Assembly: GCF_000023905.1 (NCBI RefSeq)
Contig: NC_013192.1
Coordinates: forward strand, 2,170,001 to 2,234,000
Reading direction: 5' to 3'
Source of the DNA: Leptotrichia buccalis C-1013-b
GTDB lineage: Bacteria > Fusobacteriota > Fusobacteriia > Fusobacteriales > Leptotrichiaceae
DNA: 64,000 nt
Within the stretch, counting starts at the first letter, position 1; each line of letters begins with the position of its first letter. The translations under genes and the position numbers were made by a program. Of this stretch, positions 46,493 to 53,884 are shown piece after piece. The notes beneath the pieces were generated by a model. The model did not search any database. It saw only the letters and a list, made by a program, of their open reading frames with translations, and had not been told where the DNA came from.

Positions 46493-47116
46493 ATGAAATA
46501 TATAAAAAAAATACCTGAAGAAAATAAGGAATATACAGGGGAACTTTTAAGGACAGGATGGAAAAAATTAAAAGAGCCAAAATTATCTTTAGTAATGTTA
46601 ATTGCAATTCCTGTTGGTATATTCCTAATGTTGTTAAATATAAAGTATTGTCTATATTTTTTTCCCAAATTAAACGAGATAATTAATTATAGTGAAAATA
46701 GTTTTGCGATAGAATTTAAACTTGGAATTTGGCAATTAATACTTTATTTAATAATAACGGTACTGTTTCTCATTTTACACGAATTTATTCATTTGTTATT
46801 TGTACCAAATTTTTTTAAGTCAAAAAGAACTTTTTGGGGAATGAGATTGCTTTATTTTTTTACATACACAGAAGAGGAAATGTCTAAATTTAGAATGGCA
46901 GTAATTTTTATAGCTCCTTTATTATTTTTATCATTTATTTTTCCAGTTATTTTAAATATTTTAGGAATAATGAATGGATTTATAATGTTTTTGTGTGTAT
47001 TAAATGCGGGTGGTTCTTGTGTAGATGTGTTTTATACATTATTAATTTTATTTAAAATTCCAAATGGCTCGATTGTAAAAAATAATGGTGCAGTAACTTT
47101 TTATAAAAAAAGATAG
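46493..47116 (+). CDS. DUF3267-type membrane metalloprotease-like protein
   Basis: About 207 residues with four hydrophobic segments. A zincin-like HExxH motif lies in FLILHEFIHLLFVP, inside a membrane helix, followed by the pattern FRMAVIFIAPLLFLS seen in DUF3267 proteins (putative zinc peptidases related to site-2 proteases). A third metal ligand is not obvious. It starts about 25 bases after glmS, with a weak GGTG ribosome binding site before ATG 46493; upstream TTG 46481 is possible. It may be co-transcribed with glmS. Confidence 0.7.
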   Translation: MKYIKKIPEENKEYTGELLRTGWKKLKEPKLSLVMLIAIPVGIFLMLLNIKYCLYFFPKLNEIINYSENSFAIEFKLGIWQLILYLIITVLFLILHEFIHLLFVPNFFKSKRTFWGMRLLYFFTYTEEEMSKFRMAVIFIAPLLFLSFIFPVILNILGIMNGFIMFLCVLNAGGSCVDVFYTLLILFKIPNGSIVKNNGAVTFYKKR

Positions 47117-47156
47117 TTATTTAATAATTATAAATAAAAAAATGGAGGAAAAGATT

Positions 47157-47468
47157 ATGAAATTTGATGATTTAAAAAAAGGTGCAGAAGATGCATTGAA
47201 AAAAACTGTAGATGGAGCAAAAGACTTGGCTGACAAAGCTGCTGACAAAACAAAGGAAATTGCAGGAAGCGAAGTTGCTCAAAATATAAAAAAAGGAACT
47301 GAAGAAGTTTTTGAAAAAACAGTAGAAGGAGCAAAAGATTTAGCTAATAAAGCAGCAAACAACAAAATTGTTAAAGATGTGGAAAAAGGTGCTGAAAAAG
47401 CAGTAGATAAAACTGTAGAAGGAGCAAAGGACTTAGCTGGTAAAGTTACTGGAATGTTTAAAAAATAG
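47157..47468 (+). CDS. Helical repeat protein (LEA/CsbD-like), unknown function
   Basis: A 103-residue, very charged protein made of three near-identical units of the type KKTVDGAKDLADKAA, KTVEGAKDLANKAA and KTVEGAKDLAGKV, spaced about 40 and 36 residues apart and all alpha-helix forming. There is no signal peptide. Amphipathic 11-residue-like periodicity recalls late-embryogenesis-abundant or stress proteins, but no family is certain. ATG 47157 is chosen since GGAGG sits eight bases before it; ATG 47142 precedes that site. A clear terminator follows. Confidence 0.7.
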   Translation: MKFDDLKKGAEDALKKTVDGAKDLADKAADKTKEIAGSEVAQNIKKGTEEVFEKTVEGAKDLANKAANNKIVKDVEKGAEKAVDKTVEGAKDLAGKVTGMFKK

Positions 47469-47500
47469 TAAAAACAAAAATGTACTAAAAAGAAATTATT

Positions 47501-47530
47501 TGGAGTATCAGTTTTGGTACTCCATTTTTT
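47501..47530 (+). terminator. Terminator of the helical repeat gene
   Basis: TGGAGTA (47501-47507) pairs with TACTCCA (47518-47524), followed by T6. Confidence 0.8.
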
Positions 47531-47581
47531 AAAAAAAATTTTGAAAAATCAAAAAAATGTGGTAAAATAATTTTGTGGTAA

Positions 47582-47763
47582 GTTAAAGTAGAGTATCCAT
47601 TAAAACAAGGATTGAAACATCTTGAGATCAAACCCTCCATAAATAAAAATTTATAGTTAAAGTAGAGTATCCATTAAAATAAGGATTGAAACTAATTGGA
47701 TGAGCTCTAAACTCATCTGTTTGGTTTGGTTAAATAGAGTATCCATCAAAACAAGGATTAAAC
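47582..47763 (+). CRISPR. Orphan mini-CRISPR, three repeats, two spacers
   Basis: Repeat 1 (47582-47618) and repeat 2 (47656-47692) are 37 bp and differ at one base; both begin GTTAAAGTAGAGTATCC and end GGATTGAAAC. Repeat 3 (47729-47763) is degenerate (two one-base deletions and two changes), as expected at the old end. The spacers are 37 bp (47619-47655) and 36 bp (47693-47728) and are unrelated to each other. The ATTGAAAC end is typical of type I and III systems. No cas genes are in the window. A TTGAAA-16-TAAAAT promoter-like sequence lies in the A/T-rich leader before repeat 1. Confidence 0.85.
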
Positions 47764-47769
47764 TATTCG

Positions 47770-47805
47770 TTAAAAACAACAACTTTTATATAAGGTTGTT
47801 TTTTT
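47770..47805 (+). terminator. Terminator-like hairpin after the CRISPR
   Basis: AACAAC (47777-47782 region) pairs with GTTGTT a few bases later and is followed by a T run, just beyond the last repeat. Confidence 0.55.
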
Positions 47806-47825
47806 TGTTTGTAAATAAAATAAGT

Positions 47826-48227
47826 TATACTATTCCCCGTTTAAATAGCGAATGTTTAATAAATTTTGAATTACATACTATTTAGTAAGGAATTAAAACT
47901 TTTGTCCTTAATATAGTTTCTATTTTATAAGGGATTTAGTATTAGATTATTTTATTTACTATCGGTTTTTACTATTTTTATTAGTTTTTTTTCGCAGGAT
48001 TGCTCATTGCCGCAAATCCTGCACCTATGGCTAGACTACGACTTTTATTTGCCCAACTCCGAAACTCCTCCTTGCAGTCGTCAAACAGTCGTAGTTAAAC
48101 AAATAAAAGCTCCGTCGGTTTATTAAAACAAAAAAAATTATATTTTAATTATTTTGAAATACTAAGTTTTTATCCTTTGTTGGAAAAGTTTATAATAAAT
48201 TCGTTATTTAAATGGGGTTTAGTATTA
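47826..48227 (-). repeat. Structured TAATACTA-ended element, copy 3
   Basis: This 402-bp copy has the same orientation as copy 2 and lies 60 bp beyond the mini-CRISPR. The ends are TATACTATTCCCCGTTTAAA and the inverted TTTAAATGGGGTTTAGTATTA. Both helix pairs and the terminal hairpin GCAGGATTGC/GCAAATCCTGC are intact. No gene is seen in it. Confidence 0.8.
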
Positions 48228-48259
48228 AATATTTTACTCTATCAAATTTTTAAAATATT

Positions 48260-48288
48260 TTGTTATTTTTAGGGAAATTTGGTATAAT
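48260..48288 (+). promoter_or_regulatory. Promoter before the 13-codon ORF and M50 protease
   Basis: TTGTTA (48260-48265), a 17-base spacer and TATAAT (48283-48288), 34 bases after structured element copy 3. Confidence 0.7.
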
Positions 48289-48317
48289 TGATTTAAATCA
48301 CAAATAAATTGGGGGTG

Positions 48318-48359
48318 ATGAATTTGAGAGGTAAAGGAATAATAGGAAAGAAAAAATAA
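48318..48359 (+). CDS. Possible 13-residue leader peptide
   Basis: Directly behind the promoter, GGGGGTG precedes ATG by a few bases and opens a 14-codon frame coding MNLRGKGIIGKKK, ending TAA at 48357-48359. It lies 34 bases before the GTG of the M50 protease gene. The strong ribosome binding site and the basic composition suggest translation, perhaps as a leader peptide. Too short to judge from one sequence. Confidence 0.35.
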   Translation: MNLRGKGIIGKKK

Positions 48360-48393
48360 ACAATTAAGAATTTATTTTGAGAAAGGAAATTTT

Positions 48394-49158
48394 GTGAAAA
48401 GAATAAAAGAATATTATAATAGGTTTAAAATTATGAATCCTCAGTATTCTGGAATAAAACTGGGGATTATTGCAGCAATTATTATTTATTTTGTTGCAAA
48501 AATTTTTTTTGTTGTGGAAATTTCAAGCAGTATGATAATTTCACTTGCTGTGTTTGTGGTGTCAATGACATTTCACGAAGTGGCACATGGCTATGTAGCT
48601 TATAAATTCGGCGATGATACTGCAAAAAGGGCAGGAAGGATTACATTAAATCCTTTGAAGCATTTGGATTTGACAGGAATAATTCTGCCGATTTTAATAC
48701 TTTTAAGCGGCTTTAAATTTTTAGTGGGATGGGCAAAGCCTGTTCCAGTGAATTTTGATAATTTGAATCCTCCAAGACGTGGTCTATTTTGCGTTGCGAT
48801 TGCAGGAATAGTTGTAAATTTCATTATTTCTGCAATTTCACTTGTTTTATTAAAAGTTATGGGAAAATATTTGGATGTTGAAAATGTATTTATGACAATT
48901 TTTCTATATGCCTATTTAATAAATTTATTGCTTGGATTGTTTAATTTGATACCAATAACGCCTTTAGATGGAGGAAGGATAATTTATTCTTTTTCTGGAA
49001 AAAAAGTTATGGAATTTTATAATAAAATTGAAAAGTATGGAATTTTAATTATATTTGCGATTGTTTATCTGGGAAGTACGGTTTTGGCACAGGGATTTTT
49101 GACAATTGCAGATTTTTTTCTTAAATTGGCTGGAATAAATATTGCTCTAACTTTCTAA
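48394..49158 (+). CDS. Site-2 protease family protein (M50, short form)
   Basis: A 254-residue membrane metalloprotease. The zinc motif is MTFHEVAHGYVAYKFGDDTA in a transmembrane segment; the second part of the active site is NLIPITPLDGGRII; five or six hydrophobic helices are present and no PDZ domain. This short M50B type is widespread; targets are unknown. The start is GTG with GAAAGGA upstream. The long-form RseP is encoded separately at 60.5 kb. Confidence 0.88.
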   Translation: MKRIKEYYNRFKIMNPQYSGIKLGIIAAIIIYFVAKIFFVVEISSSMIISLAVFVVSMTFHEVAHGYVAYKFGDDTAKRAGRITLNPLKHLDLTGIILPILILLSGFKFLVGWAKPVPVNFDNLNPPRRGLFCVAIAGIVVNFIISAISLVLLKVMGKYLDVENVFMTIFLYAYLINLLLGLFNLIPITPLDGGRIIYSFSGKKVMEFYNKIEKYGILIIFAIVYLGSTVLAQGFLTIADFFLKLAGINIALTF

Positions 49159-49285
49159 ACTTGCCAAAATAAACTTAAAACTTAATTTATTTAGTTTTTA
49201 TGAGAAAAATTTGAGTAAATTTTAAAGTAATTAAAATAATTAAGAATATTTGCCAAAAAGGTTTTTAAAAATCAAAAATATAGGA

Positions 49286-49314
49286 TATAATATAGTGTTA
49301 AATTAAATTTAACA
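49286..49314 (+). promoter_or_regulatory. Promoter -10 with palindromic operator
   Basis: TATAAT (49286-49291) is followed five bases later by TGTTAAATTAAATTTAACA (49296-49314), a perfect inverted repeat of 8+8 with a 3-base centre, placed over the expected transcription start of the exported-paralogue genes. The -35 is weak (TTTTTA, 49262-49267). It looks like a repressor site; the regulator is unknown. Confidence 0.6.
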
Positions 49315-49363
49315 TCGAGTGTCACAGGAAATATTTTTACAAAATTTTAAGGATGTGGTAAAG

Positions 49364-50245
49364 ATGAAAAGACTATTTTTGATTTTAGGAATATTTTTGG
49401 CAATAAATTTTGAAATATCCGCATTTACACAAAAGGAAAAAATCCAGCAAACATTGTCCAAACTTGGAGTAAAACAGGAATTGATAAATGAAACAATATC
49501 CCTTAGTTATGAAATTCGAGATACCCGGTATTTTGAAGATGATGAAAAAATTATTCGGGAGAGAGTGAAAAAGCTGGAAAACTTACTTCAGAAAGATGAA
49601 AGAAATTATATAGCGGCACAGGCTTTGGTTACAATTTTTGAAACAAAAATAAGTGGAAATTATAAAAAATATTTAGACTTATTTGAAAAATATACGCCAT
49701 ATGAATATGAAAAAACTTTTTCAAAGATGATGTACGCCTTAGATAATAACGACATTGGAACTTTTGAAAAATATATGGACGAAATTTCAAAAAAATATAA
49801 AGATCCAATTATAATAACGCTTTCAAAACTTTTTGTTGCAAAAGATCTAAGTGAGAAACAGCTTCTTACAGGAAAAGTTCTAGAATTACTAAAAAATGAA
49901 AACGATAGAAAAAGAGTGGGAGTTTCTGATGAAGAATATTATTTTATGAAACTGACTTATTATTTGAATAAAATACACAATCTCTTTAATAAAGGAGAAA
50001 TAAAGCAAGCAGTTAAAGAATATTTAGATAATATTACAGATGACAGCGTAAGTGAGGAAGTAAGAAATTACAATCTTCGTGCTGAAGTGGTACTATATTA
50101 TAATGTTGTAATAATGAATGAACAAATTTCTGAAGAATTTTTGAAAATATCAAATGGAGTAAAATTGGAAGATAGCTGGATTGGGAAAAAAATTCAAAGT
50201 GAAACAGAAAAAGATAAGGATTTTTTGTCAAAAATGGTAAATTAA
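49364..50245 (+). CDS. Exported helical protein, paralogue 1 of 3
   Basis: About 293 residues with a signal peptide (MKRLFLILGIFLAINFEISAF). The mature part is mainly helical and charged. It opens with QTLSKLGVKQELINETI and has YTPYEYEKTF in the middle; the C-terminal part AVKEYLDNITDDSVSEEVRN is shared in pattern with the two following genes. TPR-like helical repeats are possible but unproven. ATG 49364 is favoured, with AAGGA upstream; GTG 49319 would place extra residues before the signal peptide. A palindromic operator precedes it. Confidence 0.7.
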   Translation: MKRLFLILGIFLAINFEISAFTQKEKIQQTLSKLGVKQELINETISLSYEIRDTRYFEDDEKIIRERVKKLENLLQKDERNYIAAQALVTIFETKISGNYKKYLDLFEKYTPYEYEKTFSKMMYALDNNDIGTFEKYMDEISKKYKDPIIITLSKLFVAKDLSEKQLLTGKVLELLKNENDRKRVGVSDEEYYFMKLTYYLNKIHNLFNKGEIKQAVKEYLDNITDDSVSEEVRNYNLRAEVVLYYNVVIMNEQISEEFLKISNGVKLEDSWIGKKIQSETEKDKDFLSKMVN

Positions 50246-50299
50246 AGTTTTAATTTTAATGAAAAAATGTAGTTATATTTATTTATTGTGGGAGGAATT

Positions 50300-51481
50300 A
50301 TGAAAAGAGTTTTTATATCATTGTCATTACCATTCTTTTTAACTCTAAGTTACGAATTATCAGCGTATACACGAGCAGAATTAACTCAAGATAAACTTTC
50401 CAAAATTGGTATAAAACAGGAAGTTATTGATGAAACAATAAAATTTCAATATGATGTGAAAGATGAGAAGAATTTTTTTACGGAAGATGGAGAAGAAAAT
50501 GAAAATTTTACAAAATTGAAGGAAATTTTTCAAAAAGATGAAAGAAATGATATCTTAGGAACAATTCTTGCTTCCGCATATATGATAGGAGAAAAAAAGG
50601 ATTTTAAAAAAGCAAGGGAATATATGGATAAAATTACACCATATTGGTCAAAATTTGATAAATTGTCAAATGAATGGACTTATTATAAACTAAAAGGAGA
50701 TGAAAAAGGCACAAAAAAATATTATAATTTATTGAAAAAAAATTATAAGGGAACAGTTATTCTTGATTTAATTGATACCTTAGATAACAATCTGGACATA
50801 GTTCTGTTTATTGATAAACTGGGAGAATTTTTAATTGATGAGGGCAATGAAAGTTTGGATACTAATAACAATCATGCAAATGATTTACCAAACGGTTATT
50901 CCTATGACGATAAAAAAGGTATTATCAAGAATGATGAAAATAATAAAGAAGAACCTGTAGAGGAAGAAGAAGAAAATGAAGATGAAATGCAAAAGTATTC
51001 AGAAAGTGTAAAAGAAATTCTGGATAATGGAAAAAACACGTTAAAAGAACAGAAAGATGAAATTGATAAATATCAACGAATAATTGATTATTTTAAAATA
51101 GGTAAAAATCAAAAGGAATTTGGAGTACCTGATGATTATGTGAGAGGCTACCAATTAAAAATTGCTGAAGCAAAAATAACAAAAAATATGATGAATTATG
51201 GTATTGAAAGTGCACTGAAGTATTATCTGGAAAATGTTTCAACAAAAGATGTAACTTATGAAGACGTGTATTTTAATGAAGAAGCAGAACTTGCAATTTA
51301 TTTATCAATTGCTCAAATGCTGGCAGTTGCAGATGAAAATATTGTAAATAAATACAGAAAAGATTTTGAAAATACAAGAGTAATTAAGCTACTGGATAGA
51401 ATTATGGAAAATGATAAAAAGAAAGAGAAGGAAAAAGAAAAATCTGAAAAATCTCAAAATAAAAATCATATAAAAAGCTAA
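50300..51481 (+). CDS. Exported helical protein, paralogue 2 of 3
   Basis: About 393 residues: signal peptide (MKRVFISLSLPFFLTLSYEL), then KLSKIGIKQEVIDETIKFQY, matching the start of paralogue 1, a Glu/Asp-rich insertion near residues 205-235 (EEPVEEEEENEDEMQ), and the shared C-terminal part ALKYYLENVSTKDVTYEDVY. The tail is lysine/glutamate rich. GGGAGGA lies just before ATG 50300. It follows paralogue 1 by 54 bases. No known family recognised. Confidence 0.7.
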   Translation: MKRVFISLSLPFFLTLSYELSAYTRAELTQDKLSKIGIKQEVIDETIKFQYDVKDEKNFFTEDGEENENFTKLKEIFQKDERNDILGTILASAYMIGEKKDFKKAREYMDKITPYWSKFDKLSNEWTYYKLKGDEKGTKKYYNLLKKNYKGTVILDLIDTLDNNLDIVLFIDKLGEFLIDEGNESLDTNNNHANDLPNGYSYDDKKGIIKNDENNKEEPVEEEEENEDEMQKYSESVKEILDNGKNTLKEQKDEIDKYQRIIDYFKIGKNQKEFGVPDDYVRGYQLKIAEAKITKNMMNYGIESALKYYLENVSTKDVTYEDVYFNEEAELAIYLSIAQMLAVADENIVNKYRKDFENTRVIKLLDRIMENDKKKEKEKEKSEKSQNKNHIKS

Positions 51482-51611
51482 TTCTTGCTGTGTAAAAATC
51501 AAAATTAAAAATGAAATATGAAGTTTAAGTGAAATAAAAGGATATTCAATAGCATAATTTAGAATTTTGAGTTATTATAAAACAGTAAAATAAAAAGGAG
51601 AATTGGTAAAA

Positions 51612-52091
51612 ATGAAAAAAAGTAAAAAAATAATTGGAATCGCATTACTTCTAATGAGTATAAGCTATATCGGAAATGCAAAAACAGTTAATAAAACTGG
51701 GAAAAATCAAAATGTGAAAAAAACAGACACTACAAAAAGAAATGCAAAAGAATTAAACAGTCAGGAATATGCACAAGTTTTGAGCAATTTTCAGAAAAAA
51801 GCTGAAAAATATTTGGAAACAGGAGACAAAATCAAACTTGTTGATGATTATATAAATGATATTGAAAATGCAAAAGTTTCCGAAAAAGCATTGGAAGATA
51901 ATAAAAAAGCTGATATGGAAGTATTTGGTATGGTTGAAGTAGCAATATTTATGAAAAGTATGTATTCCGATGGAGCAGAAGCTAAAAAGTTAACAGATGC
52001 AGATTATGAAAGAATACAAAAGAAATTCGCAAGTACAAATAAATTTAAACAGTTAGAAGGATATGTACAAATACAGCCAATAACTCAATAA
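51612..52091 (+). CDS. Exported helical protein, paralogue 3 of 3 (short)
   Basis: About 159 residues with a signal peptide (KKIIGIALLLMSISYIGNAK) and a basic linker. It contains only the C-terminal part shared by the two preceding proteins: KLVDDYINDIENAKVSEKAL and MEVFGMVEVAIFMKSM align by pattern with AVKEYLDNITDDSVSEEV and EVVLYYNVVIM. It lies 130 bases after paralogue 2 and ends at its own terminator. Function unknown. Confidence 0.68.
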   Translation: MKKSKKIIGIALLLMSISYIGNAKTVNKTGKNQNVKKTDTTKRNAKELNSQEYAQVLSNFQKKAEKYLETGDKIKLVDDYINDIENAKVSEKALEDNKKADMEVFGMVEVAIFMKSMYSDGAEAKKLTDADYERIQKKFASTNKFKQLEGYVQIQPITQ

Positions 52092-52097
52092 AAACAG

Positions 52098-52145
52098 AAA
52101 CTCAGATAAACTTAATTGTAAAAATAGTTGTCTGAGTTTTATTTT
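52098..52145 (+). terminator. Terminator of the exported-paralogue cluster
   Basis: AAACTCAGA (52098-52106) pairs with TCTGAGTTT (52131-52139), followed by TATTTTT. Confidence 0.75.
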
Positions 52146-52197
52146 TATGGTAACATAATAATATCATTTTAAATTATAAAATGAAAGGAGGATAAGC

Positions 52198-52788
52198 TTG
52201 AAAACTGTAAAAAAGGAAACAATAATTGAATTTGAAGAAAAAAAATCGAAATTTATCGGATATATTAAGCCAGTTTCAACAGTAATTGAAGCTGAAAAGT
52301 TTATTGATTCAATAAAAAAAATGCATCCAAATGCAACTCACAATGTTCCGCTTTATAGAGTGGTAGAAAATGGGCAAGAGTATTTTAAGTATAATGACGA
52401 CGGAGAACCAAGTAACACAGCAGGAAAACCAATGGCCGAAATACTTAATATTCTGGATGTGTATAACGTGGCAGTAGTCGCTACAAGATATTTTGGCGGA
52501 ATAAAACTGGGAGCAGGTGGACTTATAAGAAATTACGCTAAAACAGCAAAGTTAGCTGTTAATGAAGCGGAGATTGTGGAATATGTGGAAAAATCAATTT
52601 TCATTTTAGACTATGACTACGAATATACTTCAGAGATAGAGACATTTTTAAGTGCAAATATGGGTAAATTTGGTATAGAGATATTGGAAAAAAATTATTC
52701 CAGCAGAGTTACTATGAAAATATCAGCAAATGATGAAATTGAAAATGAACTGAATGGATTGCAGAAAATAATTGTAATAAAAATGTAA
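52198..52788 (+). CDS. yigZ: YigZ/IMPACT family protein
   Basis: A 196-residue UPF0029 protein: KKSKFIGYIKPV, NVPLYRV, YFKYNDDGEPSNTAGKPM and VVATRYFGGIKLGAGGLIRNY are the family's core motifs, followed by the C-terminal DUF1949-like half. YigZ proteins are related to the eukaryotic translation modulator IMPACT; the bacterial role is not settled. The start is TTG at 52198, backed by AAAGGAGG six bases before it. A tRNA cluster follows. Confidence 0.88.
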   Translation: MKTVKKETIIEFEEKKSKFIGYIKPVSTVIEAEKFIDSIKKMHPNATHNVPLYRVVENGQEYFKYNDDGEPSNTAGKPMAEILNILDVYNVAVVATRYFGGIKLGAGGLIRNYAKTAKLAVNEAEIVEYVEKSIFILDYDYEYTSEIETFLSANMGKFGIEILEKNYSSRVTMKISANDEIENELNGLQKIIVIKM

Positions 52789-52836
52789 AAAATAATAAAT
52801 TTTAGAGAGAAATTAAAAAAAATTTATAAAAAGGTG

Positions 52837-52865
52837 TTGACAAATAAAATTAAATATGATATTAT
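52837..52865 (+). promoter_or_regulatory. Promoter of tRNA cluster 2
   Basis: TTGACA (52837-52842), a 17-base spacer and TATTAT (52860-52865). It is nearly the same as the promoter of tRNA cluster 1 from GTGTTGACA through the -10 box and past the start point. Confidence 0.85.
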
Positions 52866-52911
52866 ATCTCTTGTCTGTGAGTAATAGGAAAACAGATAAG
52901 GGAATGAATGT

Positions 52912-52986
52912 GCGGCCTTCGTCTAGTGGTTAGGACCTCGGGTTTTCATCCCGGTAACAGGGGTTCGATCCCCCTAGGCCGTACCA
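52912..52986 (+). tRNA. tRNA-Glu (anticodon TTC)
   Basis: Acceptor GCGGCCT/AGGCCGT (first pair G-U), anticodon loop TTTTCAT, T-loop GTTCGAT, encoded CCA. Confidence 0.93.
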
Positions 52987-53030
52987 ATTTAAAAATTGAA
53001 TATTATAATGTTAAATGGTGATTGTTTTAT

Positions 53031-53106
53031 GGTCGCATAGCTCAGTTGGGAGAGCACCTGCCTTACAAGCAGGGGGTCATTGGTTCGAGCCCAATTGTGA
53101 CCACCA
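53031..53106 (+). tRNA. tRNA-Val (anticodon TAC)
   Basis: Acceptor GGTCGCA/TGTGACC, anticodon stem CCTGC/GCAGG with loop CTTACAA, encoded CCA. Confidence 0.95.
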
Positions 53107-53110
53107 TTAT

Positions 53111-53187
53111 GGAGGTGTAGCTCAGTTGGTTAGAGTGCTTGCCTGTCACGCAAGATGTCGCGAGTTCGAGTCTCGTCACTTCCGCCA
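53111..53187 (+). tRNA. tRNA-Asp (anticodon GTC)
   Basis: Acceptor GGAGGTG/CACTTCC, anticodon stem CTTGC/GCAAG with loop CTGTCAC, encoded CCA. Confidence 0.95.
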
Positions 53188-53193
53188 TTTAAT

Positions 53194-53269
<76 letters not shown>

Positions 53270-53292
53270 CTATTTAAAATTTAGAATGTTGT

Positions 53293-53377
53293 GGAGAGGT
53301 TCCCGAGTGGCCAAAGGGATCAGACTGTAAATCTGCCGGCTCAGCCTTCGAAGGTTCGAATCCTTCTCTCTCCACCA
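53293..53377 (+). tRNA. tRNA-Tyr (anticodon GTA)
   Basis: An 85-base class II tRNA with acceptor GGAGAGG, anticodon stem CAGA/TCTG with loop CTGTAAA, a long variable arm and encoded CCA. Confidence 0.95.
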
Positions 53378-53444
53378 TTTTTTTTTATAAAAAATAAAAT
53401 TTGTTATAAATAATAAATCATAATTCGTAGGAGGAATTATAACT

Positions 53445-53804
53445 ATGGTTAGAAAAATAAAAGGAGCAGGAAACAAATCTGGTGGAAATCAACAAGATAT
53501 AATCAAACAGGCTCAAGTAATGCAACAAGAAATGCTAAAAATCCAAGAAGGATTAAAAGATAAATTTGTAGAAACATCTGTTGCTGGTGGAGGAATTACT
53601 GTAAAAGCAAACGGACAGAAAAAAATTGTAGATTTATCAATTTCATTAGATGTATTAAAAGATGCAATTGAAGAAAATGATGCAACAATAGTTTCTGACT
53701 TGATTGTAAATGCAGTAAACGAAATTTTGGATAAAGCTGAAGAAATGGCTGAAAAGGAAATGGAAGTAGTTACTGGTGGAGTAAGTATTCCAGGATTATT
53801 TTAA
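53445..53804 (+). CDS. YbaB/EbfC-family nucleoid-associated protein
   Basis: A 119-residue YbaB/EbfC protein: IIKQAQVMQQEMLKIQEGL, VETSVAGGGITVKANGQKKI and VNAVNEILDKAEEMAEKEM are typical. These dimeric proteins bind DNA without strong specificity and are often encoded beside dnaX or recR; here the gene stands behind a tRNA cluster. Start: AGGAGGAATTATAACTATG. It ends at a strong terminator. Confidence 0.92.
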   Translation: MVRKIKGAGNKSGGNQQDIIKQAQVMQQEMLKIQEGLKDKFVETSVAGGGITVKANGQKKIVDLSISLDVLKDAIEENDATIVSDLIVNAVNEILDKAEEMAEKEMEVVTGGVSIPGLF

Positions 53805-53834
53805 AAATTAAAATTTTAAATAAATATTTTTATA

Positions 53835-53860
53835 AAAACCAGAGTAATATCTGGTTTTTT
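53835..53860 (+). terminator. Terminator of the YbaB gene
   Basis: AAAACCAGA (53835-53843) pairs perfectly with TCTGGTTTT (53850-53858), then a T run. Confidence 0.9.
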
Positions 53861-53884
53861 GTTTTTTCATAATTAATTTTATAC

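Noticed and set aside
47582-47763. Type VI (Cas13a) CRISPR, since Leptotrichia is known for it
   Set aside because: The repeat ends ATTGAAAC and lacks the hairpin and GGGGACTAAAAC-type end of Cas13a repeats; no cas13a is present.
47701-47885. A 61-codon frame starting in the CRISPR
   Set aside because: It spans a spacer, a repeat, a terminator and a dispersed element, with no ribosome binding site.
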